DNA of 64,000 nucleotides. It comes from Streptomyces sp. T12. GTDB taxonomy: Bacteria > Actinomycetota > Actinomycetes > Streptomycetales > Streptomycetaceae. The position numbers and the translations under genes were made by a program. How positions within the stretch are numbered: the first letter of the stretch is position 1; the number at the start of each line of letters is the position of its first letter. The stretch spans positions 6,572,001 through 6,636,000 of the forward strand of contig NZ_CP117866.1 of NCBI RefSeq assembly GCF_028736035.1. The letters are read 5' to 3'. Shown in pieces: positions 36,128 to 45,098 of this stretch. The notes under the pieces were generated by a model. That model saw only the letters and a list, made by a program, of their open reading frames with translations, was not told the origin of the DNA and searched no databases.

Positions 36128-37480
36128 TCAGTTCTCCCCGGCCTTCCGCAGGGCGCTCCACGTTTTCGCCCCCACGATCCCGTCCGCGTCCAGCCCCGCA
36201 CGCTTCTGGAACGTGACGACCGCGCCATGCGTCAGTGGACCGAAGTCGCCGTCCACCTCGCCGACTTCGGTGATGCCGTGCAGGTACCTGAGCAGGCACT
36301 GGGCCTCGCGGACCTGGCTGCCGCCGTCGCCCTGCTTGATGGTGAAGTCCCAGGTGCCGTTCCAGCCCGCGGTGTAGCCGAGGCCGTGGTTCTCGTGCTC
36401 GTACACCGCCGGCTTCTCGCACGTGGGCGGTGCCGACGCGGTGGTCGAGGCGTCGTCGCGCAGTGCGTACGTCACCGCCGTCGCGCCCAGCAGCGCCGTC
36501 GCCACGAGTGCCGCGACCAGCACCGGACGCCGCCACCGCCGGGGCCGCAACCTCGGCAGACGGGCCGAGCGGGAGGTGCCCGCCGCCTCTTCCACCCGGC
36601 GCAGGAGCGCCCTGGTGTCGGGGACCCGGGCGACGCGCTCCGCGTGTGTGGGCGCCAGACAGTCCCGGACGATCTCCCGCCAGGTCTCGGCGAGTTCGGG
36701 GGACAGGCGCAACTCCTCGGTGCCGCGCGCGTAGCGCGTCGCCGCGTCGGCGCGTGCCTCCGTGCTGCCGCCGGGCAACGGGAAGGAGCCCGTGAGGGCG
36801 ACATGCGCGAGGACGCCGAAGGCCCAGACGTCGGCGGACGGACGGATCCGGGTGCCCCGCTCGTCCACCTCGGGCCACAGCAGCTCCGGTGGGGTGTAGT
36901 CGGGCGTGGCGAAGGCGGGTGCGTAGGCGTGCGTTCCCTGCAGCTCCGCCGCCATGTTGAAGTCGGCCAGCCGTACCGAACCGTCCTTCAGCAGCAGAAC
37001 GTTGGCGGGTTTCAGGTCGCCGTGCACCCAGCCGGCGTGGTGCAGTTGATGCAGGCCCTCGCAGATCTGGGCCAGCAGGAGGGGGCCCGCCTCCGGCTTC
37101 GGCGAGTGCTCCAGTACGGCATCCAGGGAGCCCTCGGCCTGCTCCAGTACGAGCACGGTGGCGCCGTCCAGCTCCGGGTGCCCCGGGTCGTCGACCGTCA
37201 GGGTGTCGTACATGCGGATCAGGCGGGGCGCCCGCAGGCGCTCCAGCAACTCCACCTCGCGCTCACCCAGTTCGCGCAGATGGTGCAGCTGGCGCGGCGT
37301 GCGGGTCCCAGTGGGCAGGAACTTCAGGGCGGCCCGGCGGGGCAGCTCCGGGTCCCCGTCCTCGGCCAGCCGGGCCGTGTAGACGGTGGCGAACGCGCCG
37401 GATGCGAGCGGCTCGCGCACCTCCCACGGGCCCACCCGGTAGCCCTTCGGGACGGGGACGACGTACGGCTGCCCGGTCAC
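36128..37480 (-). CDS. Kinase A: membrane Ser/Thr kinase with peptidoglycan-binding domain
   Basis: 450 residues from the GTG at 37480, which overlaps the stop of the upstream mini-FHA gene (GTGA). Kinase domain about 15-290: P-loop LASGAFATVY, K53 in ALKF, HGDLKPAN (D155, N160) and DFN (D173) in place of HRD and DFG. The APE-like segment is TPPELLWPEVD. One membrane helix spans about 318-340. The external part has Cys and an aromatic stretch (GLGYTAGWNGTWDF), then a PG_binding_1 domain (VDGDFGPLTHGAVVTFQKR, ADGIVGAKTWSALR). The likely role is a wall-responsive kinase acting on the FHA partner. Confidence 0.9.
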   Translation of the reverse strand: MTGQPYVVPVPKGYRVGPWEVREPLASGAFATVYTARLAEDGDPELPRRAALKFLPTGTRTPRQLHHLRELGEREVELLERLRAPRLIRMYDTLTVDDPGHPELDGATVLVLEQAEGSLDAVLEHSPKPEAGPLLLAQICEGLHQLHHAGWVHGDLKPANVLLLKDGSVRLADFNMAAELQGTHAYAPAFATPDYTPPELLWPEVDERGTRIRPSADVWAFGVLAHVALTGSFPLPGGSTEARADAATRYARGTEELRLSPELAETWREIVRDCLAPTHAERVARVPDTRALLRRVEEAAGTSRSARLPRLRPRRWRRPVLVAALVATALLGATAVTYALRDDASTTASAPPTCEKPAVYEHENHGLGYTAGWNGTWDFTIKQGDGGSQVREAQCLLRYLHGITEVGEVDGDFGPLTHGAVVTFQKRAGLDADGIVGAKTWSALRKAGEN

Positions 37481-37707
37481 CGGACCACCTCGCTCTCGGC
37501 TACGGCCAGGACGCACAGGACGTCCTCGCGGATCCGGTCGAAGCGGAGCGCGAGCGAGACCAGCGATTCCTTCTTTGCGCGGTCGAGGGCGAACGCCGGT
37601 CCGGTGGGGTCCCCGAAGAGCCCCAGCCTGAGCAGCCGGCCCCCTGGCAGGCGTGGCTGGCCGTCCGGACCTGAGCTGCCCATGCGCACGACGATGATGC
37701 TCTGCAC
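37477..37707 (-). CDS. Internally deleted mini-FHA protein, coupled to kinase A
   Basis: 76 residues from a GTG at 37707 (GGAGGAA upstream). The first seven residues (MQSIIVV) match the start of the full FHA proteins. After a Gly/Pro/Arg-rich bridge, the rest (GPAFALDRAKKESLVSLALR, FDRIREDVLCVLA) matches their last about 40 residues with the middle missing. The FHA fold itself is gone. The frame is intact and overlaps kinase A by 4 nt, so it may be kept as a translational leader or as a reduced adaptor. Confidence 0.65.
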   Translation of the reverse strand: MQSIIVVRMGSSGPDGQPRLPGGRLLRLGLFGDPTGPAFALDRAKKESLVSLALRFDRIREDVLCVLAVAESEVVR

Positions 37708-37801
37708 GCTTGTATTCCTCCCCCGTGTTGCGTTCGTGACGCGAACTCACACCAAGACAAGAGACGGCACGGGGCGATGGTTGCGGACGCGACCGGAGGA
37801 C

Positions 37802-37823
37802 GTACCTGCAACTTCTCAGGGTT
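37802..37823. promoter_or_regulatory. Shared 22-bp inverted repeat, copy 6
   Basis: GTACCT-GCAACTTCTC-AGGGTT, 94 bp upstream of the mini-FHA/kinase A operon. Confidence 0.65.
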
Positions 37824-37939
37824 CCCGTCCCCGTCTCGCCGGAGTACGTGGGTGGGGCGGCGGCGCGGGGGTGGACCGCACCGCTCGCCGTGCCCAACTG
37901 GCCCCATCTTGAACCGTCAGTCGTGCACAGGCCTTGCAG

Positions 37940-37961
37940 CTACCTAGAATTCCCTGGTGAA
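37940..37961. promoter_or_regulatory. Shared 22-bp inverted repeat, copy 7
   Basis: CTACCT-AGAATTCCCT-GGTGAA, 59 bp upstream of the SARP gene. It suggests autoregulation or common control. Confidence 0.6.
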
Positions 37962-38020
37962 AGCGGTTACCCGAGTACCGCTTCCACTGGCGGCCGGGCA
38001 CGGCGTACGGGGGACTGGTC

Positions 38021-41000
38021 ATGGAGTTTCGACTGCTCGGCGACATCGAGGCGCGGGGTGTCTCGGGGCCGGTGGATCTCGGGACCGCCCGGCAGCGGGT
38101 CGTCCTCGCGGCCTTGCTCGTCGACGCCAACCGGCCAGTGTCCGTGGGGCAGTTGGTTGACCGGGTGTGGGGAGACAGTCCGCCGCAGCGCGCCAAGGAG
38201 ACCCTCTACGGCTACGTCTCCCGGTTGCGGCGCCTGCTGCCGGGCCGGATCGCGCCCCTCGCCCGCGGGCTGGGCGGCTACTCGCTTGCCGTCGACGAAC
38301 TGGCTGTGGACATGCACCAGTTCCGCCATCTGCTCACCCAGGCTCGCCAGGCGGCCGACGACGAGAGCGCGGTGGCCCTGTTCCGGCAGGCGCTGGCGCT
38401 GTGGCGGGGAGCGCCGTTCGCCGAGATGGACACCCCCTGGTTCAACGCGGCCCGCGATGCCCTGGTCAAGGAGAGGCTGGCCGCGGAGCTGGACTGCACC
38501 GACCGGCGGCTGCGGCTCGGCGACCATGCCGCACTGCTGACGACGCTGTCCGAGCGAAGCGCCGCCCATCGGCTGGACGAGCGGCTGGCCGCCCAGTACA
38601 TGCTCGCCCTGTACCGCTCCGGCCGGCAGGCCGACGCCCTCGCCCACTACCGGCACATCCGCTCCACCCTCACCGAGGAACTCGGCATCGACCCGGGGCA
38701 GGAGCTGCGGCGCCTGCACCAGGCGATCCTCAGCGGGGATGCGGAGCTGAGCGCGCCGACCGCCCCGGCCGACGTCCGGCGGCCGACCGCGGCGACCTGG
38801 ACCGTCCAGTGCCAACTACCCCTCGCCATACCGGGTTTCGCCGGGAGGAACGATCTCGTCCAGCGCCTGGAGGAGTTGCTGACCGCCCCCGAGACGCTGC
38901 CTGTCGTCGTGTCCGGGTCGCCCGGGGTGGGCAAGACGGCGCTGGCGGTGCACCTCGGTCACCGTCTGCGCCGGGCCTTTCCCGACGGCCAGTGGTACGT
39001 ACGGCTGCTGGGCACCGCCGACCGGCCGCGCGACCCGGCCGAGGTGCTGTCGGGGCTGTTGCGTGCCTCCGGCCAGCACGTCGACTCGGTCCCGGAGGCG
39101 CTGGAGGACCGCGAGGCGGCCTTCCGCAGCAGAGTGGCCGACCGCCGCGTCCTGCTGATCCTCGACGACGCCGCGGACGCCGAGCAGGTACGGCCGCTGC
39201 TGCCGGGCACCGCCGGGGTCGCCGTCCTGGTCACCAGCCGCCCCGACCTGCGGGGCCTGACCGCCAGCCATGCCGCCCACATCGTGCCGCTGGAGGTGCT
39301 CGAACCGGCCGAGGCGGACGCCCTGCTGACCGGAGTGCTGGGCGAACAGCGGGTGGGGGCGGAGCCGGAAGCGGCCGCGCGACTGGCTGACCTGTGCGCG
39401 CGCCTGCCGCTGGCCCTGCGGATCGCGGCCGCCAACCTCGCAGCCCGCCCCGGCCGCTCACTGGCCGCGTACGCGGACGAGCTGGCCGACGGAAGCCGGC
39501 TGGCCAAGCTCTCCATCGCCGGCGACCGCCAGGCCGCGGTGCGCACCGCCTTCGACCACTCCCACGCGGCCCTTGCCCCGGACACGGCACGCCTGTTCGG
39601 CCTCCTCGGGCTGCACCCCGGTCCGGATTTCACGACTGAGGCTGCCGCGGCCCTGCTGTGCGCCGAGCCGTCCGTCGCCGAGTACCTGCTGGACGAGCTC
39701 GCCACCGCCGGGCTGGTCCAGCGCACCGCTGCCGGGCGGTTTCAGTTTCATGATCTGCTGCGGCTGTACGCGGCGGAGCACGCCGAGCGGGACCCCGACC
39801 ACGCGGCGGCCTGGGAGCGGTTGTGCGCATGGTGTCTGGCGACGACGGACGCCGCCACCGCCTTCGGGTACGTCGGCAGCATCCAGCTGCCCAGACCGCG
39901 TGCCACCTCCGACCGGTTCGCCGACCGGCACGAGGCACTCACATGGCTGGAGAACGAACGCGCGGGACTGGTGGCCGTCATCACCCACGCCGCCCGGACG
40001 GGCCCGTACCGGATCGCCTGGCAGCTGGCCGACCAGCTGCGCCCGTACTTCTACCGTCGGCGGCATCTGCGCGAGTGGGAGGTCGTGACCACGGCAGGGC
40101 TGCGCGCGGCCGAACGTGACGGTGCGCTGCTGGGCCAGGCGTCCATGCAGCAGAGTTTCTTCCTCCTGCGCCAGCACACCGGCGACCCGCAGGCCGCCCT
40201 CGAAGCCCTGCACAGCGCGCTGGAGGGCTATCGGCGCGCCGAATTCGCCTCCGGTGAGGCCGCCATGCTGAACAACCTGGCCCTCCATCACGGGCAGCAG
40301 GGCCGGATGCGCGAGGCACTCGTCTGGCAGGAGAAGAGCGTCGCCATGTCCCGCGGCCTCGACCGGCGGGTGGGGGTGGGGCGTGGGCTCAATGTCCTCG
40401 GCCTGATCCACTCCTATCTCGGCGAGCTGGACCTGGCACTGGACCGCACGACCGAGGCGATGGAGACCTTCCTGGAGGGCGGGCACGGCTCCCTCACGAT
40501 CAGCGTGCTGGTCAACCGTGCCATCGCCCAGCACGCCCTGGGCCACTATGACGAGGCGCTGGCTGACGGCAGTGAGGCGCTGCGACTCTGCTCCGACCAC
40601 AAGCACCGCCCCAGCGTGGCCACAGCCCACGAGATCCTCGCCCGCGTCCACCGCGACACCGGCCGGATCGACCTGGCCCACACCCTCGCCGAGCAGGCGC
40701 TGAACAGTGCCCGCGAGGTCAATGACGCGCCCAACGAGGCGGACTGCCTGATCACGCTGGCGAGCGTGGACCGCCTGCGCGGCCGCCTGGACCGGGCCAC
40801 CGCGAACCTCGAAGCAGCCCGCAGCATCGCCCGCCGCTGCGACTTCCGCCACCAGCAGGCCGAGGCCCATATCGGCCTCGCCCGCGTCTACTTGGCCGCC
40901 GGCGACACCGCCACCGCGGCGGACCAGGCCGAACTCGCCCTGACCATCGCCCGGGAACTGGAGCTGCGCCCGGCCGAGTGCCGCGCACTGACGGCACTCG

Positions 41001-41122
41001 CTGCCATTGGGCACGCCAAGGGCAATTCCACAGCGGCGGCCCGCCACGCCGCCCAGGCCCGGCAGATCCAGGAGGAGACCGGCTACCACTTGCCTCCCTC
41101 GGACCGCGCCACCGCCATCTGA
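38021..41122 (+). CDS. AfsR-type SARP regulator with NB-ARC and TPR domains
   Basis: 1033 residues, GGGGGA upstream of the ATG. An OmpR-like winged helix (1-90; FRLLGDIEARG, LYGYVSRLRRLLP) and a bacterial transcriptional activation domain (about 95-245) define a SARP. Next is an NB-ARC ATPase (P-loop GSPGVGKT 299-306; Walker B LLILDD near 378-383) and a C-terminal half of TPR repeats with QGRMREALVWQEKS-type units. AfsR-like proteins are activated by Ser/Thr kinases in Streptomyces, and four kinase genes flank this one. It is probably the transcriptional output of the island. Confidence 0.9.
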   Translation: MEFRLLGDIEARGVSGPVDLGTARQRVVLAALLVDANRPVSVGQLVDRVWGDSPPQRAKETLYGYVSRLRRLLPGRIAPLARGLGGYSLAVDELAVDMHQFRHLLTQARQAADDESAVALFRQALALWRGAPFAEMDTPWFNAARDALVKERLAAELDCTDRRLRLGDHAALLTTLSERSAAHRLDERLAAQYMLALYRSGRQADALAHYRHIRSTLTEELGIDPGQELRRLHQAILSGDAELSAPTAPADVRRPTAATWTVQCQLPLAIPGFAGRNDLVQRLEELLTAPETLPVVVSGSPGVGKTALAVHLGHRLRRAFPDGQWYVRLLGTADRPRDPAEVLSGLLRASGQHVDSVPEALEDREAAFRSRVADRRVLLILDDAADAEQVRPLLPGTAGVAVLVTSRPDLRGLTASHAAHIVPLEVLEPAEADALLTGVLGEQRVGAEPEAAARLADLCARLPLALRIAAANLAARPGRSLAAYADELADGSRLAKLSIAGDRQAAVRTAFDHSHAALAPDTARLFGLLGLHPGPDFTTEAAAALLCAEPSVAEYLLDELATAGLVQRTAAGRFQFHDLLRLYAAEHAERDPDHAAAWERLCAWCLATTDAATAFGYVGSIQLPRPRATSDRFADRHEALTWLENERAGLVAVITHAARTGPYRIAWQLADQLRPYFYRRRHLREWEVVTTAGLRAAERDGALLGQASMQQSFFLLRQHTGDPQAALEALHSALEGYRRAEFASGEAAMLNNLALHHGQQGRMREALVWQEKSVAMSRGLDRRVGVGRGLNVLGLIHSYLGELDLALDRTTEAMETFLEGGHGSLTISVLVNRAIAQHALGHYDEALADGSEALRLCSDHKHRPSVATAHEILARVHRDTGRIDLAHTLAEQALNSAREVNDAPNEADCLITLASVDRLRGRLDRATANLEAARSIARRCDFRHQQAEAHIGLARVYLAAGDTATAADQAELALTIARELELRPAECRALTALAAIGHAKGNSTAAARHAAQARQIQEETGYHLPPSDRATAI

Positions 41123-41178
41123 CCGGGCTCGGACGAGGGCCGGGATCAAGGGGCGGTCGAGCCGTTGGTTCGCCGCCC

Positions 41179-41622
41179 TCACACCTGCGTCTTCTGGCAG
41201 TCGTAGAAGCCGTGTCCGTCGATGTACACGCCCCAGTACATGGCCTTGCGGGTCTCCGGGCCGTACACCCCGTCCACCGTGGCGTCGCCGTCCGTCTGCT
41301 CCTGGACGTACTTCACGGCATTCCTCGTCTCGCTTCCGTACCTGCCGTCCGTAGCGATGTTGGAGATGCCGTTGTAGCAGTCGTTGATGGCGAACTGCAG
41401 GCGTGTCACTCCCGAGGACAGGGCCCCGTAGCCCATCACGCAGTCCCGTGAGCCGGTGCCGGTGTAGTACGGCTGCACCACGAAGCGCGTGGAGGAGATG
41501 TAGTGCTTCTTGGAGCTGTTGCACGTCGGGTACGAGGCGGCCTCGGCGGAGGAGGCCGTGATGGCGAGACCGGTTGCCGCGAGGGTGGCGGTTGAAACGG
41601 CGGCGGCGATTTTCTTCAGCAT
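41179..41622 (-). CDS. Small secreted peptidoglycan-binding-domain protein
   Basis: 147 residues, AAGGAAA just before the ATG. The signal peptide (AAAVSTATLAATGLAITASS) ends at AEA-ASY. The mature part has several Cys and PG_binding_1 motifs (VTRLQFAINDC, TDGRYGSETRNAVKYVQEQ, VDGVYGPETRKAMYW), plus a C-terminal aromatic/Cys tail. It is the intact parent of the deletion remnant at 30696-30843. It follows the gene at 41654 by 31 nt and is likely co-transcribed. Confidence 0.87.
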   Translation of the reverse strand: MLKKIAAAVSTATLAATGLAITASSAEAASYPTCNSSKKHYISSTRFVVQPYYTGTGSRDCVMGYGALSSGVTRLQFAINDCYNGISNIATDGRYGSETRNAVKYVQEQTDGDATVDGVYGPETRKAMYWGVYIDGHGFYDCQKTQV

Positions 41623-41653
41623 GATTTCCTTCAGATTCTCGGGTGGCCGCAGC

Positions 41654-42076
41654 TCAGGCTGCCCAATGACCAGTCGACTTGGCGTCGCTCCTGAAGTGGA
41701 ACTGGAACTCGGTGCCGTCCTTGACGTTCGTGGCGATCACCCTCCAGTTGCCTGCTGTGGCGAGCTTGTAATCGGTCTGGCAGGACGTGCCGCCGCCGCT
41801 GGTAAGGAAGCAGACCTTGACGTAGCGGTTCGTGTCGGTCTTGATGTTGATGTCAGCGCAATTGCTGCTCGTCTTCAGGTAGAAGAACGTGGGGTAGTTC
41901 GGGTAGATCTGCGTGCCCGAGGCTTTGGTGTAGTCATCGGCGCTTCCATAGCAGGACTGCGCCACCACGTCTCCCCGTGTGACCGCGCCGGCAGTGCCGG
42001 CGGTGGTGGCGATCAGGCCGCTGCCGGCGACGGCGCCGGTCACGGCGAGAGCGATGAACCGCTTGCGTGCAGACAT
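41654..42076 (-). CDS. Small secreted Cys-containing protein
   Basis: 140 residues from the ATG at 42076 (GGAGG 8 nt upstream). The signal peptide (FIALAVTGAVAGSGLIATTA) is cleaved before VTRGD. The mature domain has four Cys and a predicted beta-rich pattern (VVAQSCYGSADDYTKASG, NCADINIKTDTNRYVKVCF). No Pfam family recalled. It shares about half of its residues with the divergent gene at 42265. The 22-bp repeat between them is centred about 80 bp from this start. Confidence 0.8.
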   Translation of the reverse strand: MSARKRFIALAVTGAVAGSGLIATTAGTAGAVTRGDVVAQSCYGSADDYTKASGTQIYPNYPTFFYLKTSSNCADINIKTDTNRYVKVCFLTSGGGTSCQTDYKLATAGNWRVIATNVKDGTEFQFHFRSDAKSTGHWAA

Positions 42077-42146
42077 GGATGGTCCTCCCCCGTTGATGTG
42101 CTGAGTGGTTCCCGCAAAGCACTCTGACGGGTGTGGAAGACGGAGT

Positions 42147-42168
42147 GAACCTGAAAAGTTCCAGGTTC
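42147..42168. promoter_or_regulatory. Shared 22-bp inverted repeat, copy 8 (perfect arms)
   Basis: GAACCT-GAAAAGTTCC-AGGTTC has perfect 6-nt arms and sits between two divergent paralogous genes, 70 bp from one start and 96 bp from the other. It is the best-conserved copy. Confidence 0.7.
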
Positions 42169-42264
42169 TCCGTCCCTTCCCGGTCCGCCATCGTGGGCGC
42201 CGCGCCGCACGAGGCCCACAGGTAAGGACATGGCGCCGCAAGGCATCGACAACGGGGGTTTCCC

Positions 42265-42684
42265 ATGAACATCCGCAAGAGGTTTGTCGCAGTTGCTGTC
42301 ACCGGTGTGTTCGCCGGCGGCAGCCTCATCGGCAGCACGGCCACCACTGCCGGCGCGGCCACGGAGGGAGAGGTGGTTGCCCAGTCCTGCTACGGCAACG
42401 CGTGGGGCTACAGCAAGCCGGAGGGCGCCAACTTCCAGCCCAGCAGTGGTGCCCTCTACTTCGCGACCGACAACTGCGCCGACATCAACATCAAGACGAA
42501 CACCAGCCGCAAGGTGAAGGTCTGCTTCTACGCCAGCGGCGGGGGGCTCGACTACTGCCAGAGCGCATACAAGACCACCACGGCGGGGGAGTGGAAGGTC
42601 ATCGCCAGCGACGTCAAGGATGGCACCAAGTTCAAGTTCCAGTTCGCGAGCCCTGCTGCGTCGACGGGTATGCGGGCCCACTGA
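42265..42684 (+). CDS. Small secreted Cys-containing protein, paralogue of 41654
   Basis: 139 residues, GGGGG in the leader before the ATG. The signal peptide (FVAVAVTGVFAGGSLIGSTA) is cleaved at AGA-ATE. The mature region aligns with its divergent neighbour (VVAQSCYGNAWGYSKPEG, NCADINIKTNTSRKVKVCF, GEWKVIASDVKDGTKFKFQF) with conserved Cys. The pair arose by inverted duplication. Function unknown. Confidence 0.82.
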   Translation: MNIRKRFVAVAVTGVFAGGSLIGSTATTAGAATEGEVVAQSCYGNAWGYSKPEGANFQPSSGALYFATDNCADINIKTNTSRKVKVCFYASGGGLDYCQSAYKTTTAGEWKVIASDVKDGTKFKFQFASPAASTGMRAH

Positions 42685-42693
42685 TTTCGACTG

Positions 42694-42722
42694 CGGCCCG
42701 CCGGATGATGACCGGCGGGCCG
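42694..42722. terminator. Bidirectional terminator between 42265 gene and kinase B
   Basis: An 11-bp perfect stem (CGGCCCGCCGG / CCGGCGGGCCG) with a 7-nt loop between convergent genes. Confidence 0.75.
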
Positions 42723-42760
42723 ACGGCGATCCGGACGTCCGGGAACAGCCGATCAGTCGG

Positions 42761-44137
42761 CTAGTCCTGCGTGGCCTTGCGCAGCGCCTGCCACGTACCG
42801 GGGCTGACGACTCCGTCCGCGTCCAGCCCGGCCCGCTTCTGGAAGGTGACCACGGCGGCGTGCGTCAGAGGGCCGAAGTCGCCGTCCACCTCGCCGACCT
42901 TCGTGATGCCGTGCAGGTGCTTGAGCAGGCACTGTGCCTCGCTGACTGCGGAGACCCAGTCGCCGTCGTCCCCCTGCTTGATGGTTGCGTCCCAGGTGAT
43001 GCTCCAGCCCGCCGTGTAGCCGAAGCCGTGCTGGGGGTCCTCGTACACCAGGGGCTTCTCGCAGGTGGCGGTCGTCGGGACCCCCTGGCTCACGACGAAA
43101 ACGTTCTCCCCGGGCGTCTCGCGCATGTAGTACCTCACACCCGCAGCCGTTCCCAGGACGGCCACCGCCATGAGCGCCGCGACCAGGACCGGTCCCCGCC
43201 ACCGCCGGGGTCGCAGGCGGGGAAGGCGGGCCGAGCGGGCGGCACCCGCGGCCTGCTCCGCGCGGCGCAGCAGGGTCTCGGTGTCGATCCGGTCGGTGTG
43301 CGTACGGCCCAGACAGTGCTGCACGATCTCCCGCCAGGCGTCCGGGAGTTCGGGCGACAGGCGCAGTTCCTCGGCACCGCGCGCATACCGCGTCGCCGCG
43401 TCGCAGCGCGCGTCCGGTGTGCCGCCCGGCAGTGGGAACCGCCCCGTCAGTACGACGTGGGCGAGCACGCCGAAGGCCCAGATGTCGGCGGAGGGGCGGG
43501 TGCGCGTGCCCCGCTCGTCGATTTCGGGCCAGAGCAGTTCCGGCGGGGTGTAGTCCGGGGTGGCGAACGCCTGCGCGTAGGCATGGGTGCCCTGCAACTC
43601 AGCGGCCATGTTGAAGTCGGCCAGCCGTACCGAACCGTCCTTCAGCAGCAGCACGTTGGCAGGCTTCAGGTCCCCGTGCACCCAGCCCGCGTGATGCAGT
43701 TGGTGCAGGCCCTCGCAGATCTGGGCGAGCAGGGCGGGCCCCGACTCCGGCTTCGGCGTGAGTTCCAGTACGGCGTCCAGGGAGCCCTCGGCCCGCTCCA
43801 GGACGATGACGGTGGCACCGTCCAGCTCCGGGTGGTCCGGGTCGTCGACGGTCAGCGTGTCGTACATGCGGATGAGGCGAGGGGCGCGCAGGCGGCCCAG
43901 CACCTCCACCTCCCGCTCGGCCAGTTCGCGCAGATGGCGCAGCTGGCGCGGGGTGCGGGTACCGGTCGGCAGGAACTTCAGGGCGGCCCGGCGGGGCAGC
44001 GCCTGGTCGGCCTCGCCGGTCGGCCTGCCCGCGTACACGGTCGCGAAGGCGCCCGACGCGAGAGGCTCGCGTACCTCCCAGCGCCCGACCCGGTAGCCCT
44101 TCGGTACGGGGACCGCGTACGGCTGTTGCCCGGTCAT
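42761..44137 (-). CDS. Kinase B: membrane Ser/Thr kinase with peptidoglycan-binding domain
   Basis: 458 residues from the ATG at 44137, which overlaps the FHA stop (ATGA). It is highly similar to kinase A throughout: P-loop LASGAFATVY, catalytic Lys in ALKF, HGDLKPAN and DFN, membrane helix (VLVAALMAVAVLGTAAGV), Cys/aromatic stretch (FGYTAGWSITWD) and PG_binding_1 (VDGDFGPLTHAAVVTFQ, ADGVVSPGTWQALR). It represents a duplicated FHA-kinase module. The expected substrate is the coupled FHA protein, with wall fragments as the external ligand; both are inferred. Confidence 0.9.
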   Translation of the reverse strand: MTGQQPYAVPVPKGYRVGRWEVREPLASGAFATVYAGRPTGEADQALPRRAALKFLPTGTRTPRQLRHLRELAEREVEVLGRLRAPRLIRMYDTLTVDDPDHPELDGATVIVLERAEGSLDAVLELTPKPESGPALLAQICEGLHQLHHAGWVHGDLKPANVLLLKDGSVRLADFNMAAELQGTHAYAQAFATPDYTPPELLWPEIDERGTRTRPSADIWAFGVLAHVVLTGRFPLPGGTPDARCDAATRYARGAEELRLSPELPDAWREIVQHCLGRTHTDRIDTETLLRRAEQAAGAARSARLPRLRPRRWRGPVLVAALMAVAVLGTAAGVRYYMRETPGENVFVVSQGVPTTATCEKPLVYEDPQHGFGYTAGWSITWDATIKQGDDGDWVSAVSEAQCLLKHLHGITKVGEVDGDFGPLTHAAVVTFQKRAGLDADGVVSPGTWQALRKATQD

Positions 44138-44874
44138 CCGGCCACCTCGCTCGGCGCCGCTGCCAGCACGACCAGGTCGTCCTCGCGGACGAGGTCGAAG
44201 CGGAGCGCGAGCGAGACCAGGGACTCCTTCTTGCCGTTGATGCGCTGTCCGGGCTCGGCCGTGTCCGGGCCGGGCCGTAGCCGCAGCTTGAGGGCCAGAT
44301 AGTCGATGTTCCAGTAGACCGCGGACCTGCTGACCGTCGGCCAGACCGACCGCAGGCGTTCCACCAGCTGCTCGACCGCGGGCAGCGGGGCGTGCAGCTC
44401 GCCGCGCAGGCGGGGTTCGCACAGGGCGGTCAGGACCGCGAAGTACCGCTTGGTGCGGTCGAGGGCGAACGCCGGGGCGGTGAGAGCTCCGGAGAGCCCG
44501 GTGCGCGCGACGCTGCGGAAGGCGTGGCGTGGTGCCCAGACGTCGAAGGCGAGCAGATCGCCCGCCGCGGGCAGGACCACGCGCGAGAACTCGAACGGCA
44601 CGGGCGCGTCCACCCGCCCCGGCCCGACCTTGACGTGCTCGCCCGCGCCCTCCGGGTTCTCCACCACGTAGGTCTGGTCCTCGCTGAGGTTGCTCAGCAG
44701 CCAGAAGTTCCGGTGCGCCTCGACCTCGCCCGCGACCCGGGGCACCCCTTCGTGTGCGATGGTCAGGCCGTCGGCGGTCTCGGCCCTGCCGAAGGCGATC
44801 CGCTCACCCGTGGCGATCCTGATGTGTTCGTTTGCGTTGCCGCACGCCGGCGGCACGACGATGACGCTGTACAT
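44134..44874 (-). CDS. FHA-domain protein coupled to kinase B
   Basis: 246 residues from the ATG at 44874 (GAGGGGA upstream). The FHA domain is about residues 1-110: GERIAFGRAE, LTIAHEGVPRVAGEV, FWLLSNLSEDQTYV. FHA domains bind phosphothreonine. The C-terminal half (about 150-240) contains a winged-helix-like region (TKRYFAVLTALCEPRL, SRSAVYWNIDYLALKLRL) and ends GKKESLVSLALRFDLVREDD, the part also kept in the mini-FHA. It may link kinase output to DNA or to another partner. Confidence 0.86.
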   Translation of the reverse strand: MYSVIVVPPACGNANEHIRIATGERIAFGRAETADGLTIAHEGVPRVAGEVEAHRNFWLLSNLSEDQTYVVENPEGAGEHVKVGPGRVDAPVPFEFSRVVLPAAGDLLAFDVWAPRHAFRSVARTGLSGALTAPAFALDRTKRYFAVLTALCEPRLRGELHAPLPAVEQLVERLRSVWPTVSRSAVYWNIDYLALKLRLRPGPDTAEPGQRINGKKESLVSLALRFDLVREDDLVVLAAAPSEVAG

Positions 44875-45098
44875 GGACTCGTCCCCTCGCCCGATTCCAT
44901 GAGGGCCACCCTCCCCCAGTCCAACGAAGGGGAGGGTAAGGGACATACATGAACTTCCGCGAAGCTTTCCTCGCGCCCCGGCGAGTCTGTGAAGGTCTCG
45001 GGAGCGGAGGTGGGGACTGTGTGGACAGGAGTGCGGCCTCCGGCCCTCCCCCGAGGGAGCCGGAGACCGCGCGGTCGGGTGGCGCCGGTGGTGTCAGG

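Larger units (their letters stand above)
37708..38020. promoter_or_regulatory. Divergent control region, kinase A operon / SARP gene
   Basis: 313 bp between divergent starts. It contains two copies of the 22-bp repeat, one per direction (37802-37823 and 37940-37961), and an additional AAGCGGT / ACCGCTT inverted repeat at 37961-37983 just before the SARP start. No other gene is seen. Confidence 0.6.
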
